Shown in pieces: positions 1 to 9,192 of a DNA stretch of 64,000 bases; position 1 is the first letter of the stretch; each line of letters opens with the position of its first letter. This DNA comes from Azospirillum endophyticum (GTDB lineage Bacteria > Pseudomonadota > Alphaproteobacteria > Azospirillales > Azospirillaceae), in contig NZ_JAENHM010000060.1 of the NCBI RefSeq assembly GCF_016595245.1, forward strand, positions 310,001-374,000. Direction: 5' to 3'. The position numbers and the translations under genes were made by a program. The notes under the pieces were generated by a model. That model ran no database searches and was not told the DNA's origin. It saw only the letters and a program-made list of their open reading frames with translations.

Positions 1-1382
1 TCGCCTGGATGGTGATCCTGGGACGCACCGGCGTCATCGGCGGCATCCTGTCGGCCGGCGGCCTGCCGCGGCCGGAGATGCTGCACAACGAGTTCGGCGT
101 GATGGTCGGCATGGTGCATGCCATGCTGCCGCTGGCGGTGCTGACGATGCTGCCGGTGATGACCGGGATCGACCGCCGGCTGGTGCAGGCGGCCGAAACG
201 CTGGGAGCGGCGCCCGGCCATGCCTTCTGGATGGTCTATTTCCAGCTGTCGCTGCCGGGCGTCGCCGCGGCCGGGCTGCTGACCTTCATCTCCTCGCTGG
301 GCTTCTTCATCGTGCCGGCCCTGCTGGGCGGACCGCAGCAGACCATGCTGGCCCAGCTCATCATCATCCAGATCCAGGAGATGCTGAACTGGGCCTTCGC
401 CGGAGCGCTGGCGACCTTCATGCTGACGGCCGCGCTGGTCACCTGCTGGGTCTACGACCGCGTCTTCGGCCTGTCCACCCTGTCCGGCGAGGGAGGCCGG
501 CGCAAAAAGGGTGGCGGCCCCCTGCGCAAAGCCGGCCAGGGCGTCCTGTCGGTCCTGGCCGCAGCGACTGCTGGCGCCGCGCGCCTCACGCAGCCGATCC
601 TCGGCGAACGCGGCCATGGCCGGCTGCCGGCGATCTATTCGACGCTGGTGCTGGTCTTCCTGGTGGCGCCGGCCGTCGTGGTCGTGCCGATCGCCTTCAC
701 CAGCTCGCCCTTCCTCGATTTCCCGCCGCCGGGCTACAGCCTGAAATGGTTCGAGGTCTATTTCGGCTCGGACCTCTGGCTCGGTGCCACGCTGCGCTCC
801 TTCGGCGTCGCCTTCGCCACCGCCGTCCTGGCGACGCTGGTCGCCGGACTGGCCGCCCTGGCGCTCGCCCGTTCCACCTCGCGCTGGCGCGGCGCCATCT
901 TCGCCCTGTTCCTGGCACCGATGATCGTGCCGCGCATCGTCATCGCCGTCGGCCTTTTCTATCTGTTCGCCCAGATCGGCCTGGTCGCCACCGACCTCGG
1001 GCTGGTCATCGGCCACACGGTGCTGGCCCTGCCCTTCGCCTTCGTCGCCATCGCCGCGGTGGTCAAGGGCCATGACTGGCGCCTCGACCAGGCGGCGGCG
1101 ACGCTCGGCGCCAACCGGGTGCAGACGCTGATGCGGGTCACCGTGCCGCTGATCCGCGGCGGCCTGGTGGCGGCCTTCCTGTTCGCCTTCATCACCTCCT
1201 TCGACGAGCTGACGGTGGCCATCTTCGTCAGCGGCGGCGTCAAGACCACGCTGCCCAAGCAGATGTGGGACGACATGATCCTGCAGCTGAACCCGACCCT
1301 GGCCGCGGTGTCGGTCGTCGTCTTCGTCATCGTCATGGCGCTGCTGCTGATCGCCGAACGGCTGCGCCGTTCCGGCCGCTGA
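1..1382 (+). CDS. PotB-PotC-type fused ABC transporter permease (5' partial)
   Basis: Inner-membrane permease of a polyamine/opine-type ABC importer. The frame is open through the left edge, so the N-terminus is missing. Two permease modules lie in one chain. The first has an EAA loop around AETLGAAPGHAFW, ending in a long hydrophobic stretch. A basic Gly/Lys/Arg-rich cytoplasmic linker follows, then a complete second module with its own EAA loop (AATLGANRVQTLM) and about six membrane segments. PotB and PotC are usually separate proteins, so this is a natural fusion, as known in some proteobacterial transporters of this class. The ATPase and binding protein are presumably to the left. The ligase gene follows after about 50 bases in the same direction and may share the operon. 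The substrate cannot be told from the permease alone. Confidence 0.85.
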   Translation, partial: AWMVILGRTGVIGGILSAGGLPRPEMLHNEFGVMVGMVHAMLPLAVLTMLPVMTGIDRRLVQAAETLGAAPGHAFWMVYFQLSLPGVAAAGLLTFISSLGFFIVPALLGGPQQTMLAQLIIIQIQEMLNWAFAGALATFMLTAALVTCWVYDRVFGLSTLSGEGGRRKKGGGPLRKAGQGVLSVLAAATAGAARLTQPILGERGHGRLPAIYSTLVLVFLVAPAVVVVPIAFTSSPFLDFPPPGYSLKWFEVYFGSDLWLGATLRSFGVAFATAVLATLVAGLAALALARSTSRWRGAIFALFLAPMIVPRIVIAVGLFYLFAQIGLVATDLGLVIGHTVLALPFAFVAIAAVVKGHDWRLDQAAATLGANRVQTLMRVTVPLIRGGLVAAFLFAFITSFDELTVAIFVSGGVKTTLPKQMWDDMILQLNPTLAAVSVVVFVIVMALLLIAERLRRSGR

Positions 1383-1433
1383 GCCGCCGCCCTTCCTCCA
1401 TCCCGAGATTTTCCGAGCCGAGATCCCCCGACC

Positions 1434-2969
1434 ATGTCCGATTTCGACACCGGGTTCGCCGGCCTGCTGAGCCAGGCCGCGCGGACCGACGGCGAGCGTC
1501 CGTTCGCCCGCTACAACGGCATCCCGCTGACCGTCGGCACGCTCGACCGCCAGTCCGACAGCATGGCGGCGGAGCTTCGGCGGATGGGGCTGCGCCCCGG
1601 CGACCGCGTGGCGCTGATGCTGCGCAACAGCCCGGCGGTGCTGTCCACCCTGTTCGGCCTCGCCAAGGCCGGGCTGGTGTGGGTTCCCATCAACGCCCAG
1701 CAGCGCGGCGACGGGCTGCGCTACATCCTGGAGCATTCCGATCCGGCCGCGGTGCTGGCCGACGCCGACCTCGTGCCGGTCATCGCGGAGTGCGGCGCCG
1801 ACCTGTCGGGCAAGCCGCTGGTCCTGGCCGGCGGCGGAGCGGACGACACCCTGCGGCTCGAGCCGATGCTGGAGACCGGCGCCCGGTTCGAGGGGGCGCT
1901 TCCCGGCCCCGACAGCCTGTTCGCCATCATGTACACGTCCGGCACCACCGGCCGGCCGAAGGGCGCGCAGGTCACCCACCGCATGATGCGGCTGGCGGGC
2001 GAGGCGGTGGCCCGGGTGTCCGCCGCGCGCGACGGCGACGTGCTGTTCCTGTGGGAGCCGCTCTACCACATCGGCGGCGCGCAGATGATCGTGCTGCCGC
2101 TGATCGCCAAGGTGTCGCTGGCGATGGTCGACCGCTTCAGCGCCAGCCGCTTCTGGGACCAGGTGCGCGAGTATGGGGCCACCCACATCCATTACCTGGG
2201 CGGCATCCTGCAGATCCTGCTGAAGCAGCCGCCCGATCCGCGCGACCGCGACCATCCGGTGCGCATCGCCTGGGGCGGCGGCTGCCCGAAGGAGACCTGG
2301 ACGCCGTTCGAGAAGCGGTTCGGCGTGCAGATCCGCGAATGCTATGGCATGACCGAGGCGTCGAGCATCACCACCTGCAACGACGAGGGCATCGTCGGCG
2401 CGGTCGGCCGGCCGATGCCCTGGTTCACCGTGGACCTGCTGGACGAGGCAGGATCCCCGGTCCCCCACGGCGAGCGCGGCGAGATCGTGGTGCGCACCGA
2501 CCGGCCCGGCGCCCTGTTCGCCGGCTATTTCCGCAATCCGGAGGCGACGGCGAAGGCCCTGCGCGGCGGCGCGTTGCACACCGGCGACCTCGGATCCCTG
2601 CTGCCGGACGGCACGCTGCTGTTCCACGGCCGGATGACCGACAGCATGCGCTGCAAGGGCGAGAACGTCTCCGCCTGGGAGATCGAGCACATCGCCGCCA
2701 CCCATCCCGCCATCGAGGACTGCGCCGTCATCGGGGTGAAGGCGGAGATCGGCGAACAGGACATCAAGCTGTTCGTGAAGCCGAAGCAGGGGACCGCGGT
2801 GGACGTCCCCGCCCTGTCCGACTGGCTCGGCCGCCAGCTCGCCCCCTACCAGAACCCCCGCTACATCGCGCTGGTGGAGGAGTTCGAGCGCACACCCAGC
2901 CAGCGCATCATGAAGCATCGCCTGTCGCCGGCCGTGCATGACAGCTGGGACCGGCAGGCGGCGCGCTGA
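1434..2969 (+). CDS. AMP-dependent acyl-CoA synthetase/ligase, CaiC-like
   Basis: Cytoplasmic ANL-superfamily enzyme of 511 residues that should activate a carboxylic acid through an acyl-adenylate and pass it to CoA. Visible core motifs are the P-loop MYTSGTTGRPKG at residues 166-177, the A5 motif YGMTEAS, the A7 motif LHTGDLG and a C-terminal PSQRIMKHRL carrying the A10 catalytic lysine. Overall layout resembles crotonobetaine/carnitine-CoA ligase and related small-acid ligases. It starts at an ATG 51 bases after the transporter permease. That supports an uptake-plus-activation operon, in which the imported compound may be the ligase substrate. This is inference, and the precise acid is unknown. 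Confidence 0.85.
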   Translation: MSDFDTGFAGLLSQAARTDGERPFARYNGIPLTVGTLDRQSDSMAAELRRMGLRPGDRVALMLRNSPAVLSTLFGLAKAGLVWVPINAQQRGDGLRYILEHSDPAAVLADADLVPVIAECGADLSGKPLVLAGGGADDTLRLEPMLETGARFEGALPGPDSLFAIMYTSGTTGRPKGAQVTHRMMRLAGEAVARVSAARDGDVLFLWEPLYHIGGAQMIVLPLIAKVSLAMVDRFSASRFWDQVREYGATHIHYLGGILQILLKQPPDPRDRDHPVRIAWGGGCPKETWTPFEKRFGVQIRECYGMTEASSITTCNDEGIVGAVGRPMPWFTVDLLDEAGSPVPHGERGEIVVRTDRPGALFAGYFRNPEATAKALRGGALHTGDLGSLLPDGTLLFHGRMTDSMRCKGENVSAWEIEHIAATHPAIEDCAVIGVKAEIGEQDIKLFVKPKQGTAVDVPALSDWLGRQLAPYQNPRYIALVEEFERTPSQRIMKHRLSPAVHDSWDRQAAR

Positions 2970-3040
2970 GGCCGGGTTCGGCGGCCGTCATCGGCGGCCG
3001 TCGATGGCGGAGCCGCCCGGCGCGCGGCCGACCGCCCGAT

Positions 3041-5236
3041 TCAGAACTTCACCGTCATGCCGGCGATGAAGGAGCGGCCCGCCCCCGGCAGCGCCCCGAC
3101 CGTTCCCCGGCTTCCTCCGGCCCTGTAGTCGGCATAGTCGACGCCGCCCAGCGGCTGGAGATAATGCTGGTCGAACAGGTTCTCGATGCCGGCATCGATC
3201 CGGATGTCGCCCCACTCGTATCCGGTGCGCAGGGTCACCAGGGCGTAGCCCGGCGTCTTCGGCTCGTTGCGCGCCTCCTCCACCCGCTCCTTGCGGGCGG
3301 TCGCCTGCACCTCCACGGCGCTGCTCCAGCCGCCCCGCCGGTGCTCCAGCGTCAGCAGGGCGTTGAGCGGCATCATGTGGTACAGCGCGTCGCCGATGTC
3401 GAGATTGCGGCCATGCACCCAGCCGGCCACCCCGGACAGGCGGAAGGCGCCGATCTCCTCGTCCTCGTAGACCCTGGCCGCCGCCGACAGATTGGCGCCG
3501 ACGAGGATGGCGTCATGGTTGGCGAAGCGCAGCTTGACGAAGCCGTTGCCCAGGGTGCCGATCCGCTCGACGTCGATGAAGTCCTGCACATAGGTGTAAT
3601 AGGGCGTGAGCTTGACCTCCCACGCCTTGCGGGTGGCGTCGTACAGCGACAGGGTGGTGCTGACGGTGTGGGCCACCTCGGGCTTGAGGTCGAGGTTGCC
3701 GACATAGCCGTTGGCGTCGCCGAACCAGCCGTTCATGCTGCTCGACATGCCGCCGGTGCCCCAGGCGTAGCGTTCATAGAGGTTGGGCGACCGGGTCTTG
3801 CGGGCGTAGCCGGCTTCGATCGCGCTGGTGTCGGAGGGGGTGTAGCGGACCAGCGCCGTCACGTCGACATTGACGTCGGTGCGGGCATGGCCGCGGGCGT
3901 TGAAGGCGCGGGCGTCGGCGGCATCCGGGTTGGCCATCGCCATCATGCCCATGCCGGTGGCGTTCTGCCAGGAATAGGGCTGCACCGCGCCGGTGTCCAT
4001 CCACACCACGTCGTTGCGCAGGCCGAGCAGGGTCGTCCAGGCCGGTGACCAGTTGGCCTCCCACTCGGCAAAGCTGCCGACGCGGTTGCGGGTACCGTCC
4101 TTGACGTTCCAGTAGGTCAGCGGGCTCATCATCATGCTGCCCGCCACCGGGTCCCACCAGTCGTCCAGGCCGGTATGGCGGAACTCGGTGCCGACGCGCA
4201 GAGTGTCGCGGTCCGACAGCGGCAGCGTCGCCTTGACCGAATAGCCGGCGTCGGTGGTCAGCGTGTCCATCGGCATGCCGCCGCCGGCGGTGCCGCCCTT
4301 GTCCTCCAGGAAGTTCATGGTGTGGCGGGTGCGCCGCCAGTTGGCGCGCGCATCCAGCGTTCCCCAGTCGAAGATCCCTTCATAGCGGCCGTTGAGGAAG
4401 GCGCTGCGGTTGTCGGTCAGGTCCATGCGCTGGGTGGGAAAGCCCTGGTAGGGCATGGTCTGGATGCCGCCCTGCAGCGTGACCTTATGCCCATCACGGC
4501 GTGCTCCGACCGTCACGGCATTGTCCTGCACGTCGTAGAGCGTCGAGCGGACGGTCCGGCCGTTGCCGGCCTTGTAGTTTTCGGCCCGGCTCCAGGAGCC
4601 GCTGTAGCCGAGGCTGAAACCGTCATTGGCGACGGACGCCTCGGCGGCCCCCGTCACGCTGCGTCCGTTCGAGCGGTAGAAGGCCGACAACTTGCCTTCC
4701 GTATGCACGGCTTCACCCGGTGCGGCGAAGACCGGCGGGGCGCTCTCGACCGAGATGGTACCGGAGAGGCTGTCGCCGCCAGCACTGACCGGCGTGATGC
4801 CGGCCAGCACCTCCACCTTGGAAACGCGCATGGGGGAGATGGCGGACAGGGCCGGGTTCATCTGGTTGGGACAGGCAGGGGCGATGGGCGCGCCGTCGAC
4901 CAGGACGTTGACGCGGTCGGCGCCCAGCCCGTTCAGCGCCGGCAGGCTCGACACGCCGCCGTTGCCGTTCAGGCTGACCCCGGCCAACCCGCGCAGCAGG
5001 GCTGCGGTGTCGGCGGTGGAAACCCGGCGGGCGGCCAGTCCCGCCTCGCCCAGCCCATCGCCGGACAGCAAGGAGCCGGACAGCAAGGCGCCATCGTCCG
5101 GACTGGCGAACACGGAAATCCCAGGCAGGGTTTCGACGGTCTGGGCAAAGGCGGCGGTGGAAAACAGGCCGGCCAGGGCAGCACTCGACAACAGGGCCGC
5201 ACGCAAAGCGTCGGCCGCGGCAAAACGCGACGTCAT
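3041..5236 (-). CDS. TonB-dependent copper receptor, OprC/NosA-like
   Basis: Outer-membrane receptor of 731 residues. The start is placed at an ATG that gives a good signal peptide ending ...AAFA before QTVETLPGI; the longer reading frame upstream lacks one. A plug domain holds APACPNQMNPALSAISP, which matches the CPN-x-M segment diagnostic of OprC/NosA copper receptors. A 22-strand-type barrel follows, ending in an aromatic C-terminal residue (...GMTVKF). The barrel is unusually methionine-rich, with clusters GGMPM, SMMMSP, GMGMMAM and GGMSSSM, which would suit Cu(I) binding. A DUF2946 gene lies upstream on the same strand. Such genes often accompany copper receptors, so the pair probably serves copper acquisition or homeostasis. 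Confidence 0.88.
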   Translation of the reverse strand: MTSRFAAADALRAALLSSAALAGLFSTAAFAQTVETLPGISVFASPDDGALLSGSLLSGDGLGEAGLAARRVSTADTAALLRGLAGVSLNGNGGVSSLPALNGLGADRVNVLVDGAPIAPACPNQMNPALSAISPMRVSKVEVLAGITPVSAGGDSLSGTISVESAPPVFAAPGEAVHTEGKLSAFYRSNGRSVTGAAEASVANDGFSLGYSGSWSRAENYKAGNGRTVRSTLYDVQDNAVTVGARRDGHKVTLQGGIQTMPYQGFPTQRMDLTDNRSAFLNGRYEGIFDWGTLDARANWRRTRHTMNFLEDKGGTAGGGMPMDTLTTDAGYSVKATLPLSDRDTLRVGTEFRHTGLDDWWDPVAGSMMMSPLTYWNVKDGTRNRVGSFAEWEANWSPAWTTLLGLRNDVVWMDTGAVQPYSWQNATGMGMMAMANPDAADARAFNARGHARTDVNVDVTALVRYTPSDTSAIEAGYARKTRSPNLYERYAWGTGGMSSSMNGWFGDANGYVGNLDLKPEVAHTVSTTLSLYDATRKAWEVKLTPYYTYVQDFIDVERIGTLGNGFVKLRFANHDAILVGANLSAAARVYEDEEIGAFRLSGVAGWVHGRNLDIGDALYHMMPLNALLTLEHRRGGWSSAVEVQATARKERVEEARNEPKTPGYALVTLRTGYEWGDIRIDAGIENLFDQHYLQPLGGVDYADYRAGGSRGTVGALPGAGRSFIAGMTVKF

Positions 5237-5400
5237 GACAAGTCTCGATCTGAAGCCAGCCGGGCACGACGCGGCACCATCATGACGGACGGCCATAATG
5301 GACGGCTATCGCGGACGTCGTGCAAAGCTGGGAGCCGGAATGGATGGCGATGGCGGCCGGATGCGCGATCCTTGGCGCGCAGCGGTCCCGCATCCTGGCC

Positions 5401-5829
5401 TCAGGCCGGCGGCCCGCGGGCCTGAAGGGTGGACAGGAACCAGCCGGCGGCGATCAGATCCCCGGGTAGCAGTGTGGAACCCTGGCGCCTGGCCATTGCG
5501 GGCATCACCCGCACATCCGGCGGCGGCATGGCCAGTCCGCCGACCAGCGGGCAAAGCGGACAGGAGCCGCCGGACATCGCCGAGTCGTCCTTCCCTGCCG
5601 CAGGATCGCTGGCTGCGTCGTGATCACCCCACACCATGGTCTTGAACCCATCGGGTGTGCAGATGACGATCCGGTCGCCGTCGGCCGCCTCTGCGGGTGC
5701 GATCATGGCGGGCATCCAGGCCCAGGCGACGATCTGCAACAGCAACGCGATCGCGCCGGCCGCAAGGCCGGCCCGTCGCGTGGGTCGCATCCTGTCCTGG
5801 GTCGCGCTCATGCCGGTCCGCTGGTTCAT
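5401..5829 (-). CDS. DUF2946 membrane-anchored protein
   Basis: Small protein of 142 residues with an N-terminal membrane segment (about residues 18-45) followed by a periplasmic part. The part contains the CPLCPLVGGL motif typical of DUF2946, with two cysteines that could bind metal, and several methionines (MPPPDVRVMPAM). I place the start at MNQRTGM; a second ATG six codons later is equally possible. It lies upstream of the copper TonB receptor on the same strand, about 160 bases away. DUF2946 proteins have no established biochemical role but are commonly found beside copper-related TonB receptors. Confidence 0.75.
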   Translation of the reverse strand: MNQRTGMSATQDRMRPTRRAGLAAGAIALLLQIVAWAWMPAMIAPAEAADGDRIVICTPDGFKTMVWGDHDAASDPAAGKDDSAMSGGSCPLCPLVGGLAMPPPDVRVMPAMARRQGSTLLPGDLIAAGWFLSTLQARGPPA

Positions 5830-5997
5830 CCCTGGGTCGTGCGCACCGACACGATCCAGGCGCGGCACATTAGCCGACGCGCCGCAGTCGGGATGAGCGG
5901 CATTTGCGCGCAGGGAACTCTCCACCGAACCGTCCCAACCTCGCCGGAAGCCGGATCGGTCCAACCACGCCGCGATGGCGCGCCCGTGCGGCCTTCG

Positions 5998-7584
5998 TCA
6001 TTTCACCTGCGGTCCGTTGCCGACCACTACCCGGCCATGAGGGAAGTCACATGGAGGCAAGCTCAGACATTCGCGTGCCCGATAGCGAATGGCGTCCGCA
6101 ACAACAGCTTGGCTCAGCCGCGCCAGATCCCGCACCGCCCGGTCGAGCGCCGCCGGGTCATGGGCAGCGAAGCCCAGCAGGAGGCCGTTGCCGGCGGTCG
6201 CATCGGCCGCGCGATAGTAGCCGGACAGGGACGGCGTGGTCAGGCCGATGCGGGCCGCCCGCTCGGCCAGCACATGGTCGGGGCAGTCCGGCGGCAGGCG
6301 CAGCAGGACATGCATGCCGGCCTCCCCCGCCTCGGCGCTGGCAAGGCCGGCGAAGGCATCGGCGATCGAGGCCAGGATGGCACCGCGCTTGGCGGCGTAG
6401 AGGGAGCGCATGCCGCGCAGATGCGAGGCGAAATGGCCGTCGGCCAGGAAGCGGTGCAGGGCGGCCTGCGGCACCACGCTGGTCCCCCCGTCGAAATGGC
6501 GCCGCGCCGCGCGCACCGGCTCCACCAGATCGGGTGGAACCACGACATAGCCGAGCCGGAGCGCCGGGAACATCACCTTGCTGAAGCTGCCGACATAGAC
6601 GACCCGGCCGGCGCCGTCCAATCCCTGAAGGGCGGCCAGCGGCGGACCGGCATAGCGGAATTCGCTGTCGTAATCGTCCTCGACGATCCAGGCGTCGCGC
6701 GCCGCCGCCCAGTCCAGCAGGCGCAGGCGGCGGGCAAGGCTCATGGTCACGCCCAGCGGAAATTGGTGGGAAGGGGTGACCAGCGCCAGCCTGGCGCCGG
6801 CCCCGCCAGCCATACCGGCGGCGACATCGATGCCCTCGCCATCCACCGGCACCGGAACCAGCCGCGCCCCGGCCCCAAGCAGGGCGGCGCGGTTGCCGGG
6901 CCAGCCGGGTTCCTCGACCCAGGCCTCGTCGCCGGGGTCGAGCAGCAGCTGCGCCATCAACGCCAACCCCTGCTGCGCGCCGGAAACGATGACGACCTGC
7001 TCCGGCTCGCAGCGCACGGCGCGGACGGCGCGCAGATAGGCGGCGATCTCCGCCCGCAGGGGGACGTAGCCCAGCGGGTCCGGCTCCGTCGCCAGCGCCC
7101 GGCCGCCATGACGCCAGCAGCGGCCAAGAAGCTGCGCCCACAGGGCGAAGGGAAAAGCACCGAGATCCGGAGTTCCCAGCGCGAAGGGTCGCCCCACCCG
7201 GTCGCGGGCGATGGACGGCGCTTCGGCCAGGGCCCGGCCGCGGCCGGACAGGCCGACGCCGCGCCGGGCCTCGTCGCGGGCTGGACCACCGCCGGGAGCC
7301 GCATCGGGCAACGAGGCGGCGACGAAGGTACCGGCGCCGACCTGACCAGTGACGTAACCCTCCGCCAGCAGCGTATCATAGGCGGTGACCACCGTGTTGC
7401 GCGACAGCCCCCAGTCGGCGGCGAGCGTCCGGCTGGGCGGCAGGCGCTCCCCCGGACGGAGCCGGCCGTCCAGCACCGCCTGACGCAATGCACGGTAGAG
7501 CTGGCGGTGCAGCGGCTCCGCCCCGGCGCGGTCGAGCGTCACCGGTCCGAGGCTGGACAGAACCGGGCCGGCCGGGCGGGCCAT
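5998..7584 (-). CDS. MocR/PdxR-type GntR regulator with aminotransferase-like domain
   Basis: PLP-sensing transcription factor of 528 residues. Residues about 20-90 form a GntR winged helix (RQLYRALRQAVLDGRLRPGERLPPSR..., LSRNTVVTAYDTL). A fold-type I aminotransferase domain follows, with the PLP lysine in SFSKVMFPALRLGY and with GAQQGL and VEDDYDSEFRY motifs. Such proteins bind PLP and control vitamin B6 or amine genes instead of catalysing transamination. It is divergent from a pyridoxamine-phosphate-oxidase-family gene only 109 bases away, the usual arrangement of MocR with its target. Repeats in the gap are candidate operators. Confidence 0.92.
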   Translation of the reverse strand: MARPAGPVLSSLGPVTLDRAGAEPLHRQLYRALRQAVLDGRLRPGERLPPSRTLAADWGLSRNTVVTAYDTLLAEGYVTGQVGAGTFVAASLPDAAPGGGPARDEARRGVGLSGRGRALAEAPSIARDRVGRPFALGTPDLGAFPFALWAQLLGRCWRHGGRALATEPDPLGYVPLRAEIAAYLRAVRAVRCEPEQVVIVSGAQQGLALMAQLLLDPGDEAWVEEPGWPGNRAALLGAGARLVPVPVDGEGIDVAAGMAGGAGARLALVTPSHQFPLGVTMSLARRLRLLDWAAARDAWIVEDDYDSEFRYAGPPLAALQGLDGAGRVVYVGSFSKVMFPALRLGYVVVPPDLVEPVRAARRHFDGGTSVVPQAALHRFLADGHFASHLRGMRSLYAAKRGAILASIADAFAGLASAEAGEAGMHVLLRLPPDCPDHVLAERAARIGLTTPSLSGYYRAADATAGNGLLLGFAAHDPAALDRAVRDLARLSQAVVADAIRYRARECLSLPPCDFPHGRVVVGNGPQVK

Positions 7585-7612
7585 GGCGATCCTCCGGGAG
7601 TATGGGAAAATT

Positions 7613-7671
7613 GGTCCCTATGGAATCGACATTCTGGACCTTTAGAAGGAGCCATTCTGCCGGCCATTCTG
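7613..7671. promoter_or_regulatory. Candidate MocR operator region between divergent genes
   Basis: The 109-base gap between the MocR gene and the flavin-binding protein gene contains three direct copies of CATTCTG at 7630-7636, 7653-7659 and 7665-7671. It also has an inverted pair GGTCC (7613-7617) and GGACC (7636-7640). MocR/GabR/PdxR regulators are known to bind direct repeats next to the divergent target promoter, so these are plausible binding sites. No reporter or footprint evidence exists here. Confidence 0.4.
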
Positions 7672-7693
7672 GGCCATCGCAACAGTTCCGGCC

Positions 7694-8395
7694 ATGAGCA
7701 CGACGATGACCAGCCTTCCCGCCGATCTCCCTGCCACCGAATCCCCTGCTACCGAATCCCCTACCGCCCTGCCCCAGACCGCGCGCACCCGGCCGGTGCG
7801 GCTGGGCGACCGCGTCAACCACGACCTTGCCCTGATTCACGCCATCATCGACGAGGCGCCGATCTGCCACGTCGGCTTCGTCGACGACGCCATCAAGGGC
7901 CGGGACACGCCCTCCCCCATGGTGATTCCGACGATCCCCTGGCGGGTGGGGGAGGAGTTGATGATCCATGGCGCCTCCTCCAGCCGGATGCTCCGGCGGC
8001 TGCAGGAGGGAGGCGAGGCCTGCATCACGCTGTCGCTGATCGACGGCTGGGTGTTGGCGCGGTCGGCCTTCCATCACTCCGTCAACTACCGCTCGGTCAT
8101 GCTGTTCGGCCGGCCACGGCTGGTGTCGGAGGAGGCGGAGAAGCGCGCGGCGCTCGACGCGCTGATGGAGAAGATCGAACCCGGCCGCGCCGCCAAGGTG
8201 CGGGCACCCAATCCGCAGGAGCTGAAGGCGACCGCCGTGCTGGCCTTCCCGATCGCCGAGGCGTCGGCCAAGCGGCGGTCCGGTCCGCCCGGCGACGATC
8301 CGGAGGACATGGACCACCCGGTATGGACGGGCGTGGTGCCGTTGCGGCTGATTGCCGGCGAGCCGGAACAGGATCCGGCCCAGATCGCCGACTGA
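7694..8395 (+). CDS. Pyridoxamine 5'-phosphate oxidase-family flavin-binding protein
   Basis: Cytoplasmic split-barrel protein of 233 residues. It begins with a low-complexity Pro/Thr/Ser stretch that includes the duplicated ATESPATESPT. The barrel then runs from about residue 40 (VNHDLALIHAIIDEAPICHVGFVDD) through VIPTIPWRVGEELMIHGASSSRMLRRL and YRSVMLFGRP, characteristic of FMN-binding, MSMEG-type pyridoxamine-phosphate-oxidase-like proteins. A true PdxH role is not shown. Many homologues bind FMN or F420 and act in detoxification. Its divergent MocR neighbour is expected to regulate it in response to PLP. A terminator follows directly. Confidence 0.85.
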   Translation: MSTTMTSLPADLPATESPATESPTALPQTARTRPVRLGDRVNHDLALIHAIIDEAPICHVGFVDDAIKGRDTPSPMVIPTIPWRVGEELMIHGASSSRMLRRLQEGGEACITLSLIDGWVLARSAFHHSVNYRSVMLFGRPRLVSEEAEKRAALDALMEKIEPGRAAKVRAPNPQELKATAVLAFPIAEASAKRRSGPPGDDPEDMDHPVWTGVVPLRLIAGEPEQDPAQIAD

Positions 8396-8416
8396 GCACC
8401 GAAAGACCGTCAGAAC

Positions 8417-8457
8417 GAAAAAAGGCCGCGACCGGGAACCCCGGCGCGGCCTTTTTC
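8417..8457 (+). terminator. Rho-independent terminator after the flavin-binding protein gene
   Basis: A GC-rich stem GGCCGCG/CGCGGCC with an internal CCGGGAACCCCGG is preceded by an A-run and followed by CTTTTTC. It lies 20 bases after the stop codon. The A-run on the left could also let it act on the convergent ompA-like transcript. Confidence 0.8.
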
Positions 8458-8524
8458 TTGCGGCTTCTCCCGCAGGCGGGAAGGCCATTCCGATACCCCC
8501 GGAGCGGCCCCCTGCCAACCGTCC

Positions 8525-9136
8525 TTAGGACGACGGGGCGTTCAGCAGGCGCGGCAGGATCTGCGCACGACGGTTGGACGGCTCGCGGACGTTCGGACCG
8601 GTCTGGACCAGCAGCTGGCTCTCGCCCTTGCCTTCGGTCGTGATGTTGGCGGACTGGACGCCCTTGGCGACCAGGGCCTTCTTGACCGCGTCGGCGCGAC
8701 GCAGCGACAGCTTCTGGTTGTAGGCCGGCGAACCCGAGGTGTCGGTGTGGCCGACGACGTGGATCTTGGCGCCACCGTTCTTCAGGATGGCCGACACCGC
8801 GTCACCGATCACGCGATCGGCGGCCGGGGTGATGTTCGACTTATCCCAGTCGAAGAACACCAGATATTCGCTCTGGACCGCGGCGACGGCGGCCGGAGCC
8901 GGAGCGGCGGCGGCCGGCGGGCACGGATAGCTGCCCTGATGGATCACATAGCCGCCGTCAGCGGTGCGGGCGGCGACGCCTTCCGCAACCTGACCGGTCC
9001 AGCCGATGACCGGGTTGCACCACTGGGTGCCCTTGCCGACCAGGCTCGCGTCCTGGGCATTGGCGGCCGCCGACAGACCGAAAGCGACGATGGCGGCCGG
9101 GATGGCAGCCAGACCCGCGCGAACAATAGTCTTCAT
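8525..9136 (-). CDS. OmpA-family peptidoglycan-associated protein
   Basis: Exported protein of 203 residues. The start is the ATG with an upstream GGGAG, giving the signal peptide MKTIVRAGLAAIPA...ANA. A short mature N-terminal part with two cysteines (QWCNPV, SYPCPP) and an Ala/Pro hinge leads to an OmpA C-terminal domain from about residue 90: EYLVFFDWDKSNITPAADRVI, then HVVGHTDTSGSPAYNQKLSLRRADAVKKAL and NRRAQI. This domain binds meso-diaminopimelate of peptidoglycan. There is no beta-barrel, so it is a soluble or tethered periplasmic OmpA-like protein. A sigma-70-like promoter is visible upstream. Confidence 0.9.
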   Translation of the reverse strand: MKTIVRAGLAAIPAAIVAFGLSAAANAQDASLVGKGTQWCNPVIGWTGQVAEGVAARTADGGYVIHQGSYPCPPAAAAPAPAAVAAVQSEYLVFFDWDKSNITPAADRVIGDAVSAILKNGGAKIHVVGHTDTSGSPAYNQKLSLRRADAVKKALVAKGVQSANITTEGKGESQLLVQTGPNVREPSNRRAQILPRLLNAPSS

Positions 9137-9192
9137 TGTCTTCACTCCCTTCCAGAACCCTTCCCCATCAGAGTGCCTGCGGGGGATGAACG

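Noticed and set aside
5620..8643. Plus-strand open frame of about 1000 codons
   Set aside because: Antisense to the MocR gene and out of frame with the flavin-binding protein gene; no recognised motifs, and it crosses a clear terminator.
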